DNA from: Hyphomicrobiales bacterium
GTDB taxonomy: Bacteria; Pseudomonadota; Alphaproteobacteria; Rhizobiales; CAJQND01
Reading direction: 5' to 3'
Assembly: GCA_028285595.1 (NCBI GenBank)
Contig: JANQOW010000120.1
Coordinates: forward strand, 1-43,664
Length of the DNA: 43,664 bases
Program-made: the position numbers and the translations under genes
Shown here: positions 32,745-41,486 of the stretch, one piece after another
Numbering within the stretch: position 1 is the first letter of the stretch
Layout of the letters: each line of letters starts with the position of its first letter
Notes under the pieces: generated by a model
What the model saw: only the letters and a program-made list of their open reading frames with translations
Database searches by the model: none
Told to the model about the DNA's origin: nothing

Positions 32745-33050
32745 TCATTCTTTCAGTTTTTTTGCGACAGAGTTCGCTAGAAAGCCGGATAACAATACGA
32801 ATCCTGACGCAATGATTGTGATAACTAGAAAAATAACAGCTGCAAACGCTGCCTTAACACATGCATCATCAGCACAACTAGCTAACCCACTCAACGCTAG
32901 CATTGCCACACTCAACATTATAATTGGAACCGATAAAATCGATGCGATGCCGAGAAGGGTAACACGAAATATCCATTTGCGTCGGCGCAAGAACAACCAC
33001 GGGAAGATGCCGATCAAGAAAACAAGTAGTAGGCCTACTGCGGGACTCAT
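32745..33050 (-). CDS. Small three-helix membrane protein
   Basis: A 101-residue protein with three hydrophobic stretches: about 5-20, 30-56 and 68-92. Two Cys lie in CADDACVKAA between helices two and three, which may pair in the periplasm. The C-terminus is basic (VAKKLKE). I do not recognise a family. It is AT-rich like its left neighbour and stands alone between two intergenic repeat copies. Confidence 0.5.
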   Translation of the reverse strand: MSPAVGLLLVFLIGIFPWLFLRRRKWIFRVTLLGIASILSVPIIMLSVAMLALSGLASCADDACVKAAFAAVIFLVITIIASGFVLLSGFLANSVAKKLKE

Positions 33051-33133
33051 GACACGATTCTCGTACCTAGATATTCTATATATGAAGATAACGAATATGA
33101 TCCATGTGTTACTAGCTAAAAGCCGCTACATAG

Positions 33134-33157
33134 GAAGTCCACAATGGGCTCCAAGCG
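33134..33157 (-). repeat. Dispersed intergenic repeat, copy C
   Basis: Read leftwards, CGCTTGGAGCCCATTGTGGA then CTTC. It matches copy B (41729-41800) over GAGCCCATTGTGGAC exactly, and both continue into GTAGCGG. Confidence 0.5.
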
Positions 33158-33274
33158 GACCTCCAGCACGGATCAACTGACGGCCGTCAATCCCGCTTGT
33201 CGCAACGGGCAATTCGTCGGCAAATGCGAACGGAACCCAAACCCAGGTGTCGGGTCTAATGGCAATGCGCCTCC

Positions 33275-33874
33275 TCAGGCGGGCAACGAGCCCCCGTCAG
33301 CTGCCGCGATCTTCCCGCGGACAAACGCTTCAAATGCCTCGCGCTCGGCCTCATCCTTGAACGCGGAGAGCGGAAGGAGGACCGACATCACTTTCGACAT
33401 CCGCAACGCCAAGGCCTCTCCGGACCGGCCCAGTGTTTCAAAGGCCGCCCACTTGTAGACGGTTTTGCGCTTGGCATACTCCACAGTGAGGCCATGCTCG
33501 TCGGCCAGCACCTTCATGGGTCCCACATTCACCCCGTCAAAACTCACCAGACGGTTCACGCTGGTCTTCAGCAGGCTGATGGGCCGGCCCCGGGCCCGGA
33601 TCAGAGTGACCAGCAGAAAGATCAGCACCGCGGCAAGAACCCAATCACCTATGCTGATGAACGCATCGCCCCAGTCGATCCATTCGTACACGAGCTGCCG
33701 TGCACGATGACCGGCCACCACCGAAGCTGCCAGGAACACCAGCCAAGTGACCCAGCCGCTCATGAAGACAGACAACGTTCCGTATCGCTCCCCCATGGTG
33801 CGGTCCACGATCGGGTCCACATGCGCCTTGTGATGGTCGAGGGTCACCTCTGTGTTCAACATGAACCGTGCCAT
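33275..33874 (-). CDS. YcxB-like membrane protein, copy 2
   Basis: A 199-residue protein with two membrane helices (about 36-57 and 73-92) and a C-terminal soluble domain of about 100 residues, LLKTSVNRLVSFDGVNVGPMKVLADEHGLTVEYAKRKTVYKWAAFETL, which resembles YcxB-like C-terminal domains. The function of this family is unknown. It starts 2 bp after the stop of a similar gene on the same strand (the two copies share order of helices and the T/L-T-x-E-G-L pattern), so they form a tandem paralogous pair in one transcript. Confidence 0.65.
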   Translation of the reverse strand: MARFMLNTEVTLDHHKAHVDPIVDRTMGERYGTLSVFMSGWVTWLVFLAASVVAGHRARQLVYEWIDWGDAFISIGDWVLAAVLIFLLVTLIRARGRPISLLKTSVNRLVSFDGVNVGPMKVLADEHGLTVEYAKRKTVYKWAAFETLGRSGEALALRMSKVMSVLLPLSAFKDEAEREAFEAFVRGKIAAADGGSLPA

Positions 33875-33876
33875 GA

Positions 33877-34464
33877 CTAACCGGCCCTCTTCACATGGGC
33901 TGAAACAATGTCGCGGGCGGCTTCATAGTCTCCCGACGCCAGAAGGCCGCCGGTGGGCAAAACCATGCCGTTGGTGCGGTTCAACATGAGCATGATGCCG
34001 TTGGCTGCTTCGCGGAAATGGGTGAAGGCGGTCCAGCGGAGCTCATCTGTGTCCAGCGCCATTTCCACTTTGATGCCCTGGTCGGTCAGGGTGTAGCGCG
34101 CCGGGCCGAGGTTGAGACCCTCGCGCAGGTCCATGTCGCTGATGTCGGGCGCGCGCTTGAACGACCAGAAGAACTTCATGGCGGCGCGTTTGTAGGCCAA
34201 CACGAAACCGGCGCCAACGCTCAGCAAAAGCCCCGAGCAGACAAGCAGCAAGAGGGTGGGATCGGCAAAGACGCCTTCAAAGCCCTGCCTCATCACCACG
34301 AGAGCTGCGGAATAAAAGAACATCCCCATAGCCGCGACCACCGAGAGGGCGACGAGCCACATGATGGCCGTGACCGCCCAAAGCGCCCACTTGGAATTGA
34401 GCGGGTTGGCGAGCATGACCATCTCTCGGTAATGATCAGCGGTGATATGGTCCTCGAACGTCAC
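33877..34464 (-). CDS. YcxB-like membrane protein, copy 1
   Basis: A 195-residue protein with two helices (about 29-53 and 66-90) and a soluble end with LGPARYTLTDQGIKVEMALDTDELRWTAFTHFREA, a YcxB-like pattern. GTG at 34462-34464 is preferred as start (MTFEDHITAD) because GAGG lies about 7 bases before it; another GTG six codons upstream is open. The gene leads a two-gene unit with the next YcxB-like protein. Function unknown. Confidence 0.65.
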   Translation of the reverse strand: MTFEDHITADHYREMVMLANPLNSKWALWAVTAIMWLVALSVVAAMGMFFYSAALVVMRQGFEGVFADPTLLLLVCSGLLLSVGAGFVLAYKRAAMKFFWSFKRAPDISDMDLREGLNLGPARYTLTDQGIKVEMALDTDELRWTAFTHFREAANGIMLMLNRTNGMVLPTGGLLASGDYEAARDIVSAHVKRAG

Positions 34465-34532
34465 GGCAAGACCTCTTTGCACAAAGAAGTCTGTGCTTAG
34501 CGCACAACCGTGAACTTTCGGTCAATGCGACT

Positions 34533-35348
34533 CTATTTGTGCGTTTCCAGGTCTTTCAGCGTGGCTTCCAGCGCCGTCCCCACGCCGCCCAGGTACCAGG
34601 CACCGTCCACCGGGACGATCACTCCGCTCACGTAGCTTGCCTCTTCTGAGGACAGGAACATGCACATGCGGGCAATATCCACAGCCTGCCCGTTGCGCCG
34701 CAAGGGCACGGTGTGGCGCACGCGCTCCATGCCGTCTTCGCTGGGAGCTAGGCGGCGCATGCCTTCAGTGTCCTCTATCGGGCCCGGGATCACCGAATTG
34801 ATGCGGATGCCCTCAGGCCCCCACTCCAGCGCCAGCACCTTGGTGATCATGTCCACTCCGGCCTTGGCCGCGCACACATGCACCTGGGCCACCATGGGCA
34901 CCACGGCTTGCGGAGCGGAAATATTGATGACCGAAGCGCCCGGCTTCTTCAGGTGGGGATAGGCGGCGGTCATCACATGGTGGGTGCCCAGAACATCAAT
35001 CTCCAGAACGGCGCGGAACCCGTTGGAGGAGATCTGATTGGCTTTGGCCGGGAAGTTGCCCGCCGCCCCGGAGATGAGCACGTCGATCTCGCCAAAGCGC
35101 TCAGCGCACGCCTGGAAGGCTGCCTTCACCGCATCATGATCGCGCACGTCGGCTGAGAGGCCGTCTGCGGCCTCCGCGCCCGCCGCCTTTATGGAGGCGA
35201 CGGCCGCATCCACCTTGTCCTGGCTGCGGCTGATCACGAAGACCTTGGCGCCGGCAGCAGCAAAGCCTTCGCCGATGCCCAGATTGATGCCGCTGGTGCC
35301 GCCGGAGATGAAGACGGTCTTTCCTGAAAAGTCGAAGCTGACAGACAT
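34533..35348 (-). CDS. SDR-family 2,4-dienoyl-CoA reductase-like protein
   Basis: A 271-residue SDR. FISGGTSGINLGIG is the nucleotide loop. The active-site region NISAPQAVVPMVAQVHVCAAKAGVDM lacks the usual Tyr four residues before K162 (Val instead), as in the peroxisomal 2,4-dienoyl-CoA reductase group, where the related sequence is QVHAGAAKA. LEWGPEGIRINSVIPGPIEDTEGMRRL also matches that group. It would reduce 2,4-dienoyl-CoA with NADPH during unsaturated fatty acid breakdown. It follows the ureohydrolase gene by 13 bp and may share its transcript. Confidence 0.85.
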   Translation of the reverse strand: MSVSFDFSGKTVFISGGTSGINLGIGEGFAAAGAKVFVISRSQDKVDAAVASIKAAGAEAADGLSADVRDHDAVKAAFQACAERFGEIDVLISGAAGNFPAKANQISSNGFRAVLEIDVLGTHHVMTAAYPHLKKPGASVINISAPQAVVPMVAQVHVCAAKAGVDMITKVLALEWGPEGIRINSVIPGPIEDTEGMRRLAPSEDGMERVRHTVPLRRNGQAVDIARMCMFLSSEEASYVSGVIVPVDGAWYLGGVGTALEATLKDLETHK

Positions 35349-35361
35349 GGATTGCCCTTCC

Positions 35362-36312
35362 CTACGCCACTTGGCGGGCGATCTGGCCCATGGCGTTCAC
35401 AACGATCCTTGCCGCATTCAAGGCGCCGATCTCGTTCACGTCGCGCTCCGGCATGAACTCCACAATGTTGAAGCCGGCAATACGCGCTTTGTCGGCCACG
35501 CCTTCGATCATCTCGACCACCTGGTAATAGGTCAGCCCGCCCGGCGCAGGGCCGAGCACGCCGGGCACCAGCGAGGGATCGAGCGCGTCCACGTCCAGGC
35601 TGATCAGCACGTTGCTCCCTGGATCGATCTCGTCCAACACCTGCTGAATGCCGTCCTTGTGGATCGCATGGGCGGAGACAAACTTTGCGCCCCAAGACAC
35701 CGCGTCCTCGTAATCGCCGGGTCGGGCAGAACCGATCGCGCGCTGGCCTGCCTGGATGATCTTGGTCACATGCGGTGTTTCCGATGACCGCCGCATTGTG
35801 CTGGAGAGCCCCATCTGCACACCGGAGACTTCCTCGCGCCAGTCAATATGGGCATCAATCTGCAGGATGGTGAGATCGCCCCTGCCCTCAAACGATTGCA
35901 CCACCGGGATGGGGATGGAATCGTCCCCGCCCAGAACGATGGGCACGGCCCCGCGGTCCAGGATCCAGCAGATGGAATCGCGGATGCGCTTGCGGTTGGC
36001 GCGCGGCTCGTTCTCGTCATAGGCCACATCACCGCAATCGACCGCACACACCTCGCCGTCCGGGAAGATTGTGCCGCCCAGGTCGAAGTCGATGTGCTGA
36101 ATGTTGTCGCCATAGTGAGCCATAACCCCGCGCAAGGCTGCAGGACCACCGGAGCAATAGGGGCCGACGGAGGAATACGGCGTGGCACAGGGAACGCCGA
36201 TGAGGGCGATCTTTGCCTCTATCTGGGTAACATCAAAACAGGGCGGCAGGCCCATGAAGGTGTCTGCCCCGCCAGCGCCGAACATAGTGCCGATATCTAT
36301 GGTGTTTGCCAT
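35362..36312 (-). CDS. Agmatinase/arginase-family ureohydrolase
   Basis: A 316-residue ureohydrolase, which splits a guanidino group (agmatine, arginine, guanidinobutyrate or similar) to give urea. The metal motifs are QIDAHIDWRE (D153, H155, D157) and SLDVDALDPS (D240, D242). The first motif is GGDDS (128-132) where arginase has GGDHS, so the ligand His is replaced by D131. This change may mark an agmatinase-like subgroup; the substrate cannot be set. It lies 13 bp before the SDR on the same strand. Confidence 0.88.
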   Translation of the reverse strand: MANTIDIGTMFGAGGADTFMGLPPCFDVTQIEAKIALIGVPCATPYSSVGPYCSGGPAALRGVMAHYGDNIQHIDFDLGGTIFPDGEVCAVDCGDVAYDENEPRANRKRIRDSICWILDRGAVPIVLGGDDSIPIPVVQSFEGRGDLTILQIDAHIDWREEVSGVQMGLSSTMRRSSETPHVTKIIQAGQRAIGSARPGDYEDAVSWGAKFVSAHAIHKDGIQQVLDEIDPGSNVLISLDVDALDPSLVPGVLGPAPGGLTYYQVVEMIEGVADKARIAGFNIVEFMPERDVNEIGALNAARIVVNAMGQIARQVA

Positions 36313-36363
36313 CCGCCTCGCCTTTCGCTTTTGCGGCCAGTCTATGGCCGGCGCGGCGAAGTC

Positions 36364-37569
36364 TCAAGCGGCATCCATCAGCTTCACAAAGCGCTCAAAC
36401 AGATAGAACGAATCCTGCGGGCCGGGAGAGGCTTCGGGGTGATGCTGCACCGAGAAGATCGGCTTGCCGTCCACGGCCAGGCCGCAATTGGTGCCGTCGA
36501 AGAGCGAAACATGGGTCTGGGAGACGCCCTCGGGCAGGCTGGCTGCGTCCACCGCAAAGCCGTGGTTCATGGAGGTGATCTCCACCTTGCCCGTGGTGTG
36601 GTCTTGAACCGGGTGGTTTGCGCCATGGTGGCCCTGGTGCATCTTCTTGGTGGTCGCACCCAGCGCCAGAGCCAGCATCTGGTGGCCAAGGCAAATGCCG
36701 AAAATCGGCTTGCCGCTGGCGATCAGCTTGCGGATTTCGGGAACCGCATACTCCCCGGTGGCCGCCGGATCGCCCGGGCCGTTGGAGAGGAAAATCCCGT
36801 CGGGTTCCATGGCCAGGATGTCCTCGGCGCTGGTTGTGGCCGAGACCACGGTGACCTCGCAGCCCGCATCGGCCAGGCAACGCAGAATGTTGCGCTTTGC
36901 CCCAAAGTCGACCGCCACAACCTTGTGCTTGGCCCCTTCCAGGCGGCCGAAGCCCTTTGGCCAGACCCAGCCGGTCTCGTCCCAATCATAGCGCTGAGCG
37001 GTGGTGACGCCGGGCACCAGATCTTCGCCTTCCATGGACGGCAGCGCGGCGGCCCGGGCCTTCAAGGCGGGAATGTCGAAATTGCCTTCCGGGTCGTGCG
37101 CAATCACCGCGTTGGGCATGCCGCCGGTGCGCACCCGGGTGGTGAGCGCGCGCGTATCGATGCCGCACAGCGCCACGATGGAGCGCGCTTTCAGCCACTC
37201 ATCGAAATGGCGCGCCGCGCGGTAGTTTGAGGGCTCGGTGATATCAGCCTTCAAAATTGCCCCGCGCACGCCTGATGCGGCCGCCAGATTGGTGGTCTCG
37301 ATATCCTCATCATTTGCCCCCACATTGCCGATATGGGGAAAGGTGAAGGTGATGATCTGGCCGGCATAGGAGGGGTCGGTGAGGATCTCCTGGTAGCCCG
37401 TCATCGCCGTGTTGAAGCAAACCTCGCCGTCCGAGACCCCTTCTGCGCCAAGGCCAAATCCTTCGATCACCGTGCCATCGGCCAGCACCAGAACGGCGGT
37501 CACCAGGGGCTCGGTCCATGGGGCGGGCTGAGGGGCTGGCTGTGGGGCAGACGTTGAGACAGTGGGCAT
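36364..37569 (-). CDS. carA: Carbamoyl-phosphate synthase small subunit
   Basis: The glutaminase subunit (401 aa) of carbamoyl-phosphate synthase, which feeds ammonia to CarB for arginine and pyrimidine synthesis. The N-terminal CPSase_sm domain starts [19 protein letters not shown] with [20 protein letters not shown]. The C-terminal class I glutamine amidotransferase has the nucleophile C293 in [10 protein letters not shown] and the His-Glu pair H377/E379 in [13 protein letters not shown] at 37567-37569 fits the family with GGAG nine bases upstream; a 16-residue Pro/Ala/Gln-rich N-terminus precedes the domain. It is divergent from a GatB/YqeY gene, as in many Alphaproteobacteria. carB is not in the window. 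Confidence 0.97.
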   Translation of the reverse strand: MPTVSTSAPQPAPQPAPWTEPLVTAVLVLADGTVIEGFGLGAEGVSDGEVCFNTAMTGYQEILTDPSYAGQIITFTFPHIGNVGANDEDIETTNLAAASGVRGAILKADITEPSNYRAARHFDEWLKARSIVALCGIDTRALTTRVRTGGMPNAVIAHDPEGNFDIPALKARAAALPSMEGEDLVPGVTTAQRYDWDETGWVWPKGFGRLEGAKHKVVAVDFGAKRNILRCLADAGCEVTVVSATTSAEDILAMEPDGIFLSNGPGDPAATGEYAVPEIRKLIASGKPIFGICLGHQMLALALGATTKKMHQGHHGANHPVQDHTTGKVEITSMNHGFAVDAASLPEGVSQTHVSLFDGTNCGLAVDGKPIFSVQHHPEASPGPQDSFYLFERFVKLMDAA

Positions 37570-37740
37570 GGCAAAGGCTCCGGGCCGGCGGTGGACGATC
37601 AAGGTTTGGCGAATTTGGTACTGGCAACAGATGCTTAACGCGAAAATTTGCGCAACCTAGGCAGAGTCTGGGAAAAAATCAAGTTTGTCTCCACAAGAAA
37701 AAATTGTGAAAAATCATACGGTTAGTGGGGCCTAAAAGAT

Positions 37741-37770
37741 TTGATTTGGCACGCCAACCTGTTCTATGGT
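37741..37770 (+). promoter_or_regulatory. Probable promoter of the GatB/YqeY gene
   Basis: TTGATT at 37741-37746 and TATGGT at 37765-37770 are separated by 18 bp, each with four of six consensus bases. Transcription would start about 37777, and the ATG is at 37816. Confidence 0.4.
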
Positions 37771-37815
37771 CCGCCCCTGTTGGGCAGAGGGGCGCCGGAA
37801 AGGCGTTGGAGGACC

Positions 37816-38280
37816 ATGACAGCACCCGTACGAGAAGCCATAAACGGCGCGCTCAAAGAAGCGACGAAGGCCCAGCAAAAGCGGCGGATGGCCACCTTGC
37901 GCCTGATGACCGCCGCCATCAAAGACCGTGGCATCCAGAACCGCACCGCCGGCAAGGGCGATGAGGTTGAGGAAGCCGAGGTGATGGAAATCCTCGCCAA
38001 GATGATCAAACAGCGCCGGGAATCGGCCGACACCTATGAGGGTGCGGGCCGGCTGGAGCTTGCCGAGCAGGAGCGCGAGGAGATCGTCATCATCGAGGAG
38101 TTTCTGCCCAAGCAGCTTTCCGATGAGGATGTGGCTGCGGCTGTGGGCGAGATCATCACCGAGCTCGGCGCGGAGGGCCTGAAAGACATGGGCCGCACCA
38201 TGGGCGCGCTCAAAGAGCGCTATGCCGGGCAGATGGATTTCGGCAAGGCCAGCGCGCTGGTGAAAGAGAAGCTGGGTTAA
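37816..38280 (+). CDS. GatB/YqeY-domain protein
   Basis: A 154-residue YqeY-like protein, which shares a helical domain with the tail of the GatB amidotransferase and is thought to bind tRNA. RMATLRLMTAAIKDRGIQNR, IKQRRESADTYEGAGRLELAEQE, IIEEFLPKQLSDEDV and MGRTMGALKERYAGQMDFGKA are the family stretches. ATG at 37816 has GGAGG just before it. It is divergent from carA. In many relatives dnaG follows; here it does not, a beta-trefoil gene on the other strand comes next. Confidence 0.92.
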   Translation: MTAPVREAINGALKEATKAQQKRRMATLRLMTAAIKDRGIQNRTAGKGDEVEEAEVMEILAKMIKQRRESADTYEGAGRLELAEQEREEIVIIEEFLPKQLSDEDVAAAVGEIITELGAEGLKDMGRTMGALKERYAGQMDFGKASALVKEKLG

Positions 38281-38287
38281 CCGGAGC

Positions 38288-38869
38288 TCACCTGGGGATC
38301 ACAAATTCCCATTTCACCCGGCTCGCATCGACGGTCTTGCACTCATCCACAAACAGCGCCCGCCAGACATCGGCGCTCGAATAGGTGGTGGCCGACCGTG
38401 TGCCCACGGTCAGGCAAAGATCAGTACCTTTGAGCATGAGACGCCCGTCCTCCTCCAGCGAGAAGCGCTGCAGCTTATCGGTCCCGAAAAACGGGGTCGC
38501 CTCCCCGCAGCCTTGCAGGAGCACCGAGGCCCCGGGAAGCGCGCCGGAGTTCACGCCTGCCACGGTGATGCAAAGGTTCACCGCCGGGAACTGGATCTGC
38601 CCCTTTTCGGTGAAGATAACCGCACTGTCGCTGGTGAGGCCGCGCTTGCAGTTGTGGGCAAACAGCGGCAGATCGGGACGCAGGAAACCTGGGGTTCCGA
38701 GGATGTCCACGCAATAGCCGTCCTGAGGCCGGTCGAGCCTGTCTATCAGGCGCAGGTGGGACGGGCTGGCGGTCTCGGCGGCTTGGGCCAAACCGCTGAG
38801 ACCGATTATTGCTGCCAACGCCCCAGGAACGAGGCTCCGGATCTTACTTGGTTTCGCGACTGTCTTCAT
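38288..38869 (-). CDS. Secreted ricin-B/beta-trefoil-like protein
   Basis: A 193-residue exported protein with a signal peptide (GALAAIIGLSGLAQA-AET). The mature protein has three short repeats with a Cys-Val/Leu-x-V or similar turn: DGYCVDILGTPGF, VNLCITVAGVNSG and TDLCLTVGTRSA, each followed by a Cys-bearing strand (AHNCKRG, LQGCGEA, VDECKTV). This spacing fits a beta-trefoil (ricin B) lectin-like fold, with each repeat bridged by a disulfide. Sugar binding is inferred only. AAGGCGGAAG before ATG gives the start. It is convergent with the YqeY gene, 7 bp apart. Confidence 0.65.
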   Translation of the reverse strand: MKTVAKPSKIRSLVPGALAAIIGLSGLAQAAETASPSHLRLIDRLDRPQDGYCVDILGTPGFLRPDLPLFAHNCKRGLTSDSAVIFTEKGQIQFPAVNLCITVAGVNSGALPGASVLLQGCGEATPFFGTDKLQRFSLEEDGRLMLKGTDLCLTVGTRSATTYSSADVWRALFVDECKTVDASRVKWEFVIPR

Positions 38870-39247
38870 CTTCCGCCTTCAATACGAGCTTCGGATCGAG
38901 AGTCTTTGATTTAGGGGGATCTGCATGCCGCCGCCAAATCAAATTCATCTGATGTTTACAGCCAGCAGCACCAAAGGCCGGCGCTTCCTCTGAATGCGAA
39001 CCGTGGAGAGGCCCGCGCTCGGCGTCCAGAATGTGCCACACGCGAGCCTCGGGTGATTTAGCGTTAAGGGCCGTTTTGAGGCCTCTGTGTGCCCTCGCGC
39101 CGTCACTTGCGGATGGCAGTATTGCCCTCGAAAGCTGTATTAACCAGCCAAGCCGCATGGCGCAGATTATAATTCGGCAGACTTGGTTCTTTTGTTTTCG
39201 ATGCTAACGATCATCGCATCTTAGCAAAGGCGTTGGCCTATGCTGTT
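38870..39247. other. Gene-poor stretch with repeat copy E
   Basis: No gene is supported in these 378 bp. An open frame exists at 38844-39158 on the minus strand, but it has no ribosome site, an unlikely composition, and overlaps the trefoil gene start. The right part holds the dispersed repeat copy E at 39069-39144. Confidence 0.5.
39069..39144 (+). repeat. Dispersed intergenic repeat, copy E
   Basis: It matches the longer form of the repeat: GGCCGTTTTGAGGCC at the start, TTGCGGATGGCAGT in the middle and CCCTCGAAAGCTGT at the end. The middle and end match copies A and B in order and spacing. Confidence 0.5.
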
Positions 39248-39949
39248 TCATCCGAACACGAATGTCTGCAATGCGACGCGTTCGTCGGGGTCATAATAAA
39301 GAATGATCTCATCGGCACCAGAGTCGCGGTAGTGCCAACCGGGAACGGCTGCAACGAACTTGAACAATCGACCATCTCTCGTCCGTGGAGCCGTTTCCGG
39401 GTCCGAGTAGGTGAACGCACAATCGGGCACATTCTTCCAGGTCATATTGCCAACCGGAGCTTCGCCACCAAGCCTGGATAGAACGGCAACTGGATTTGGA
39501 TCTCCCCAGGGACTTATCCGGCAAACTTGGCCTGTTTCCTCAAAGGCCTGCTTATGCTTTGCAAAGCTGGCATGTTGTTTGTTGTAGAATTCTTCGAGCT
39601 CATCTCGAGCACCACGATAGCTTTCAGCACCCTCAGTATTCTCGATAGCAAAAAATCTGAAATCACCTAGTAGCTCATAGCGATGTTCAGACGTAAGCCG
39701 AAAGCCAATCCAATTGGGCTGCAAGTAGGGTCCCCAGAACTCCTTACCGCTATCGCCCAGATAGCCGTCGCAGGGCTCGATCGGGCTAACAAGATGAATC
39801 CAACCTGACAGGTCCGGATCAACCGATGAAAGCTCGATCGATACAAGCGGATTCAAATGTCGTTCATATCGTGCGACCGGGTCAGCGAACACTGTTTCCG
39901 GTTCAGGGAAGGCTCTGAGAAACGGCTGCGGCAGGACTATGTCTGGCAT
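39248..39949 (-). CDS. Hypothetical protein, possibly distant DUF1963-like
   Basis: A 233-residue protein without signal or membrane segments, so probably cytoplasmic. I do not recognise it with certainty. LSRLGGEAPVGNMTW recalls the LGG-x-P-x-W start of DUF1963 (YwqG) domains, and the end IILYYDPDERVALQTFVF is beta-strand-rich. It has many Trp, Tyr and Phe. ATG at 39947-39949 with AGGGGGAAATC upstream is a good start; 18 more codons are open upstream. Composition is AT-richer than the core. Another DUF1963 gene lies 2 kb to the right in the same direction. Confidence 0.55.
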   Translation of the reverse strand: MPDIVLPQPFLRAFPEPETVFADPVARYERHLNPLVSIELSSVDPDLSGWIHLVSPIEPCDGYLGDSGKEFWGPYLQPNWIGFRLTSEHRYELLGDFRFFAIENTEGAESYRGARDELEEFYNKQHASFAKHKQAFEETGQVCRISPWGDPNPVAVLSRLGGEAPVGNMTWKNVPDCAFTYSDPETAPRTRDGRLFKFVAAVPGWHYRDSGADEIILYYDPDERVALQTFVFG

Positions 39950-40408
39950 GATTTCCCCCTTTGTGTTGGCCCTAGTAGCAGTCCTTAAGTGGATTTCACT
40001 CAAGGGGTTCTCAATTGAACGCTATGCTTAACCGGAGTTTCGCGAGCCAGCAACTTGCGTCAACGAACCATGCGCTTAGGGCTATTGACAGCTCTTTATC
40101 GGACGCCCGCGGTTCCCGCAAAGTATCCTCTCCGCGCTCAACATCGGACATTCAACAGCCCACCTCTGCTCGGTCTAATCGTGCTCATTGCAGACGTTTA
40201 AGCAGGAACAGTTCAATGAAAGCGGTCTCAATGACTGCTCTGAGCCCTTCCTGGACCTCCGGTTTGTGCCCGATGGATGACAGCTTTACCCTCAAAAGCT
40301 GTCATAGCCCTTAAGGGAATAGACGAGCCATATCCGACTATTGACCTGCCAAAGTCGCGCCTCGCTTCTTCAGGTGGCCAACTTGAAACGGCGCGCTCGA
40401 TTACGCGC
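39950..40408. other. Intergenic stretch with repeat copy A
   Basis: 459 bp without a supported gene. Short open frames on the plus strand lack ribosome sites and coding character. The repeat copy A lies at 40236-40305. Confidence 0.5.
40236..40305 (+). repeat. Dispersed intergenic repeat, copy A
   Basis: Begins TGCTCTGAGCCCTTCCTGGA, then GATGGATGACAGCTTTACCC and ends AAAAGCTGTCAT. The last part can pair with GATGACAGCTTT to form a hairpin around ACCCTC. It matches copy B over most of its length. Confidence 0.55.
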
Positions 40409-41143
40409 CTAACCTGACCCTGAGGATGGATCAGAAGGCTTATCGCGAGAGCTGTCCGTTCGAGCGTTAGCAATGTCTTCAGCGGTTTCGATGACTTGCC
40501 AAGCACGCCCTAACCAAAATGCCAGGCCGCCGAATGTGGCCAGAATCCAGAGTATACCTGCCAGGGCGGCAGAGAAAATCCATACAAGAGCAAGGAGAAG
40601 TATTTTTAGGGCGAGTGCTACCCCACTGGCTATCACCGGGGTTGCGAAGGTCCAATAAAGAAAATCCACAATCGGACTTTCGCCGTCGAGGCGATTATAC
40701 ATAAACACACCAGCCATCCAAAACGCCGGGACTGCGATCACCAATCCCAACCAAGTCGACTCATTCCATAGCCGAGCTACGGCGTTGAACACCGCGGTCA
40801 CAAACCGCTCGCTCAATTTTGGTTCCGGCCCCCGGCCCAGTCTTTCCTCGTAGGTCAAGTTGGGACCAGCAAGACCCCGGCCTCTACAATCGATAGAGTA
40901 GCCAGGAAACTCGCCGACGATTTCGCACCCGATAAATTCATAGTAGAACGCATTGACGATTTTGATTGTGTCTACCGATGAAAGTGATTGTTGAACGTAA
41001 GTGGTCAGAGCGGGAAGGCGCTCAAGTTTCTGTGTTAGGTTCAGTGTGGATAGAAAGTGCGATCCGGCCACAATAATTACAGCCAAAATCAGCGATCCAA
41101 TCATACGAGGACGAAATAACCATGCTTTCAGATCCTGCAACAT
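40409..41143 (-). CDS. Membrane protein, function unknown
   Basis: A 244-residue protein with about four hydrophobic segments: residues 15-32, 131-150, 164-185 and 187-210. A soluble part between helices one and two holds CEIVGEFPGYSIDCRG, whose two Cys may pair outside the membrane. The C-terminal tail is Asp/Ser-rich and probably cytoplasmic. No family is recognised. The ATG at 41141-41143 has no clear ribosome site. The gene is AT-richer than the core and stands between repeat copies A and B. Confidence 0.5.
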   Translation of the reverse strand: MLQDLKAWLFRPRMIGSLILAVIIVAGSHFLSTLNLTQKLERLPALTTYVQQSLSSVDTIKIVNAFYYEFIGCEIVGEFPGYSIDCRGRGLAGPNLTYEERLGRGPEPKLSERFVTAVFNAVARLWNESTWLGLVIAVPAFWMAGVFMYNRLDGESPIVDFLYWTFATPVIASGVALALKILLLALVWIFSAALAGILWILATFGGLAFWLGRAWQVIETAEDIANARTDSSRDKPSDPSSGSG

Positions 41144-41486
41144 GCTAGAATATCAAAATTCGACTTATCGGTAGGATAGATAGACGCGTTTCATCCTTCC
41201 TCAACGTAGATCGTTCGCAAAACAAGTTTGTTCTCTCTAAGGTTTTGAGCAAGTTCAACTCAACCATCAGAAAACATTACCAACAAAACCGTGTAAAAAC
41301 CAGTGAGGCGTACAATTGCATGATCCTGTCACTGTTTTGCATAGGGAGTTGGGTATTTCTAATTTAACTGACCGAGTAATTTTGCAAGAAGAATTGAAGG
41401 GTGCTCTACAGCGAAAGCTGGCAGTCGACTGACCGATGTGGTACCTGTTGTTTGCTGATCGTTGCGTACGATGCAGCCTCCATTCA

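Noticed and set aside
35848-37230. 460-aa open frame antisense to carA and the ureohydrolase
   Set aside because: Both opposite genes have full family motifs; the long open frame is a by-product of GC-rich codon use.
38844-39158. 104-aa minus-strand open frame overlapping the trefoil gene start
   Set aside because: No ribosome site, odd composition, runs through the dispersed repeat copy E, and overlaps a better gene by 26 bp.
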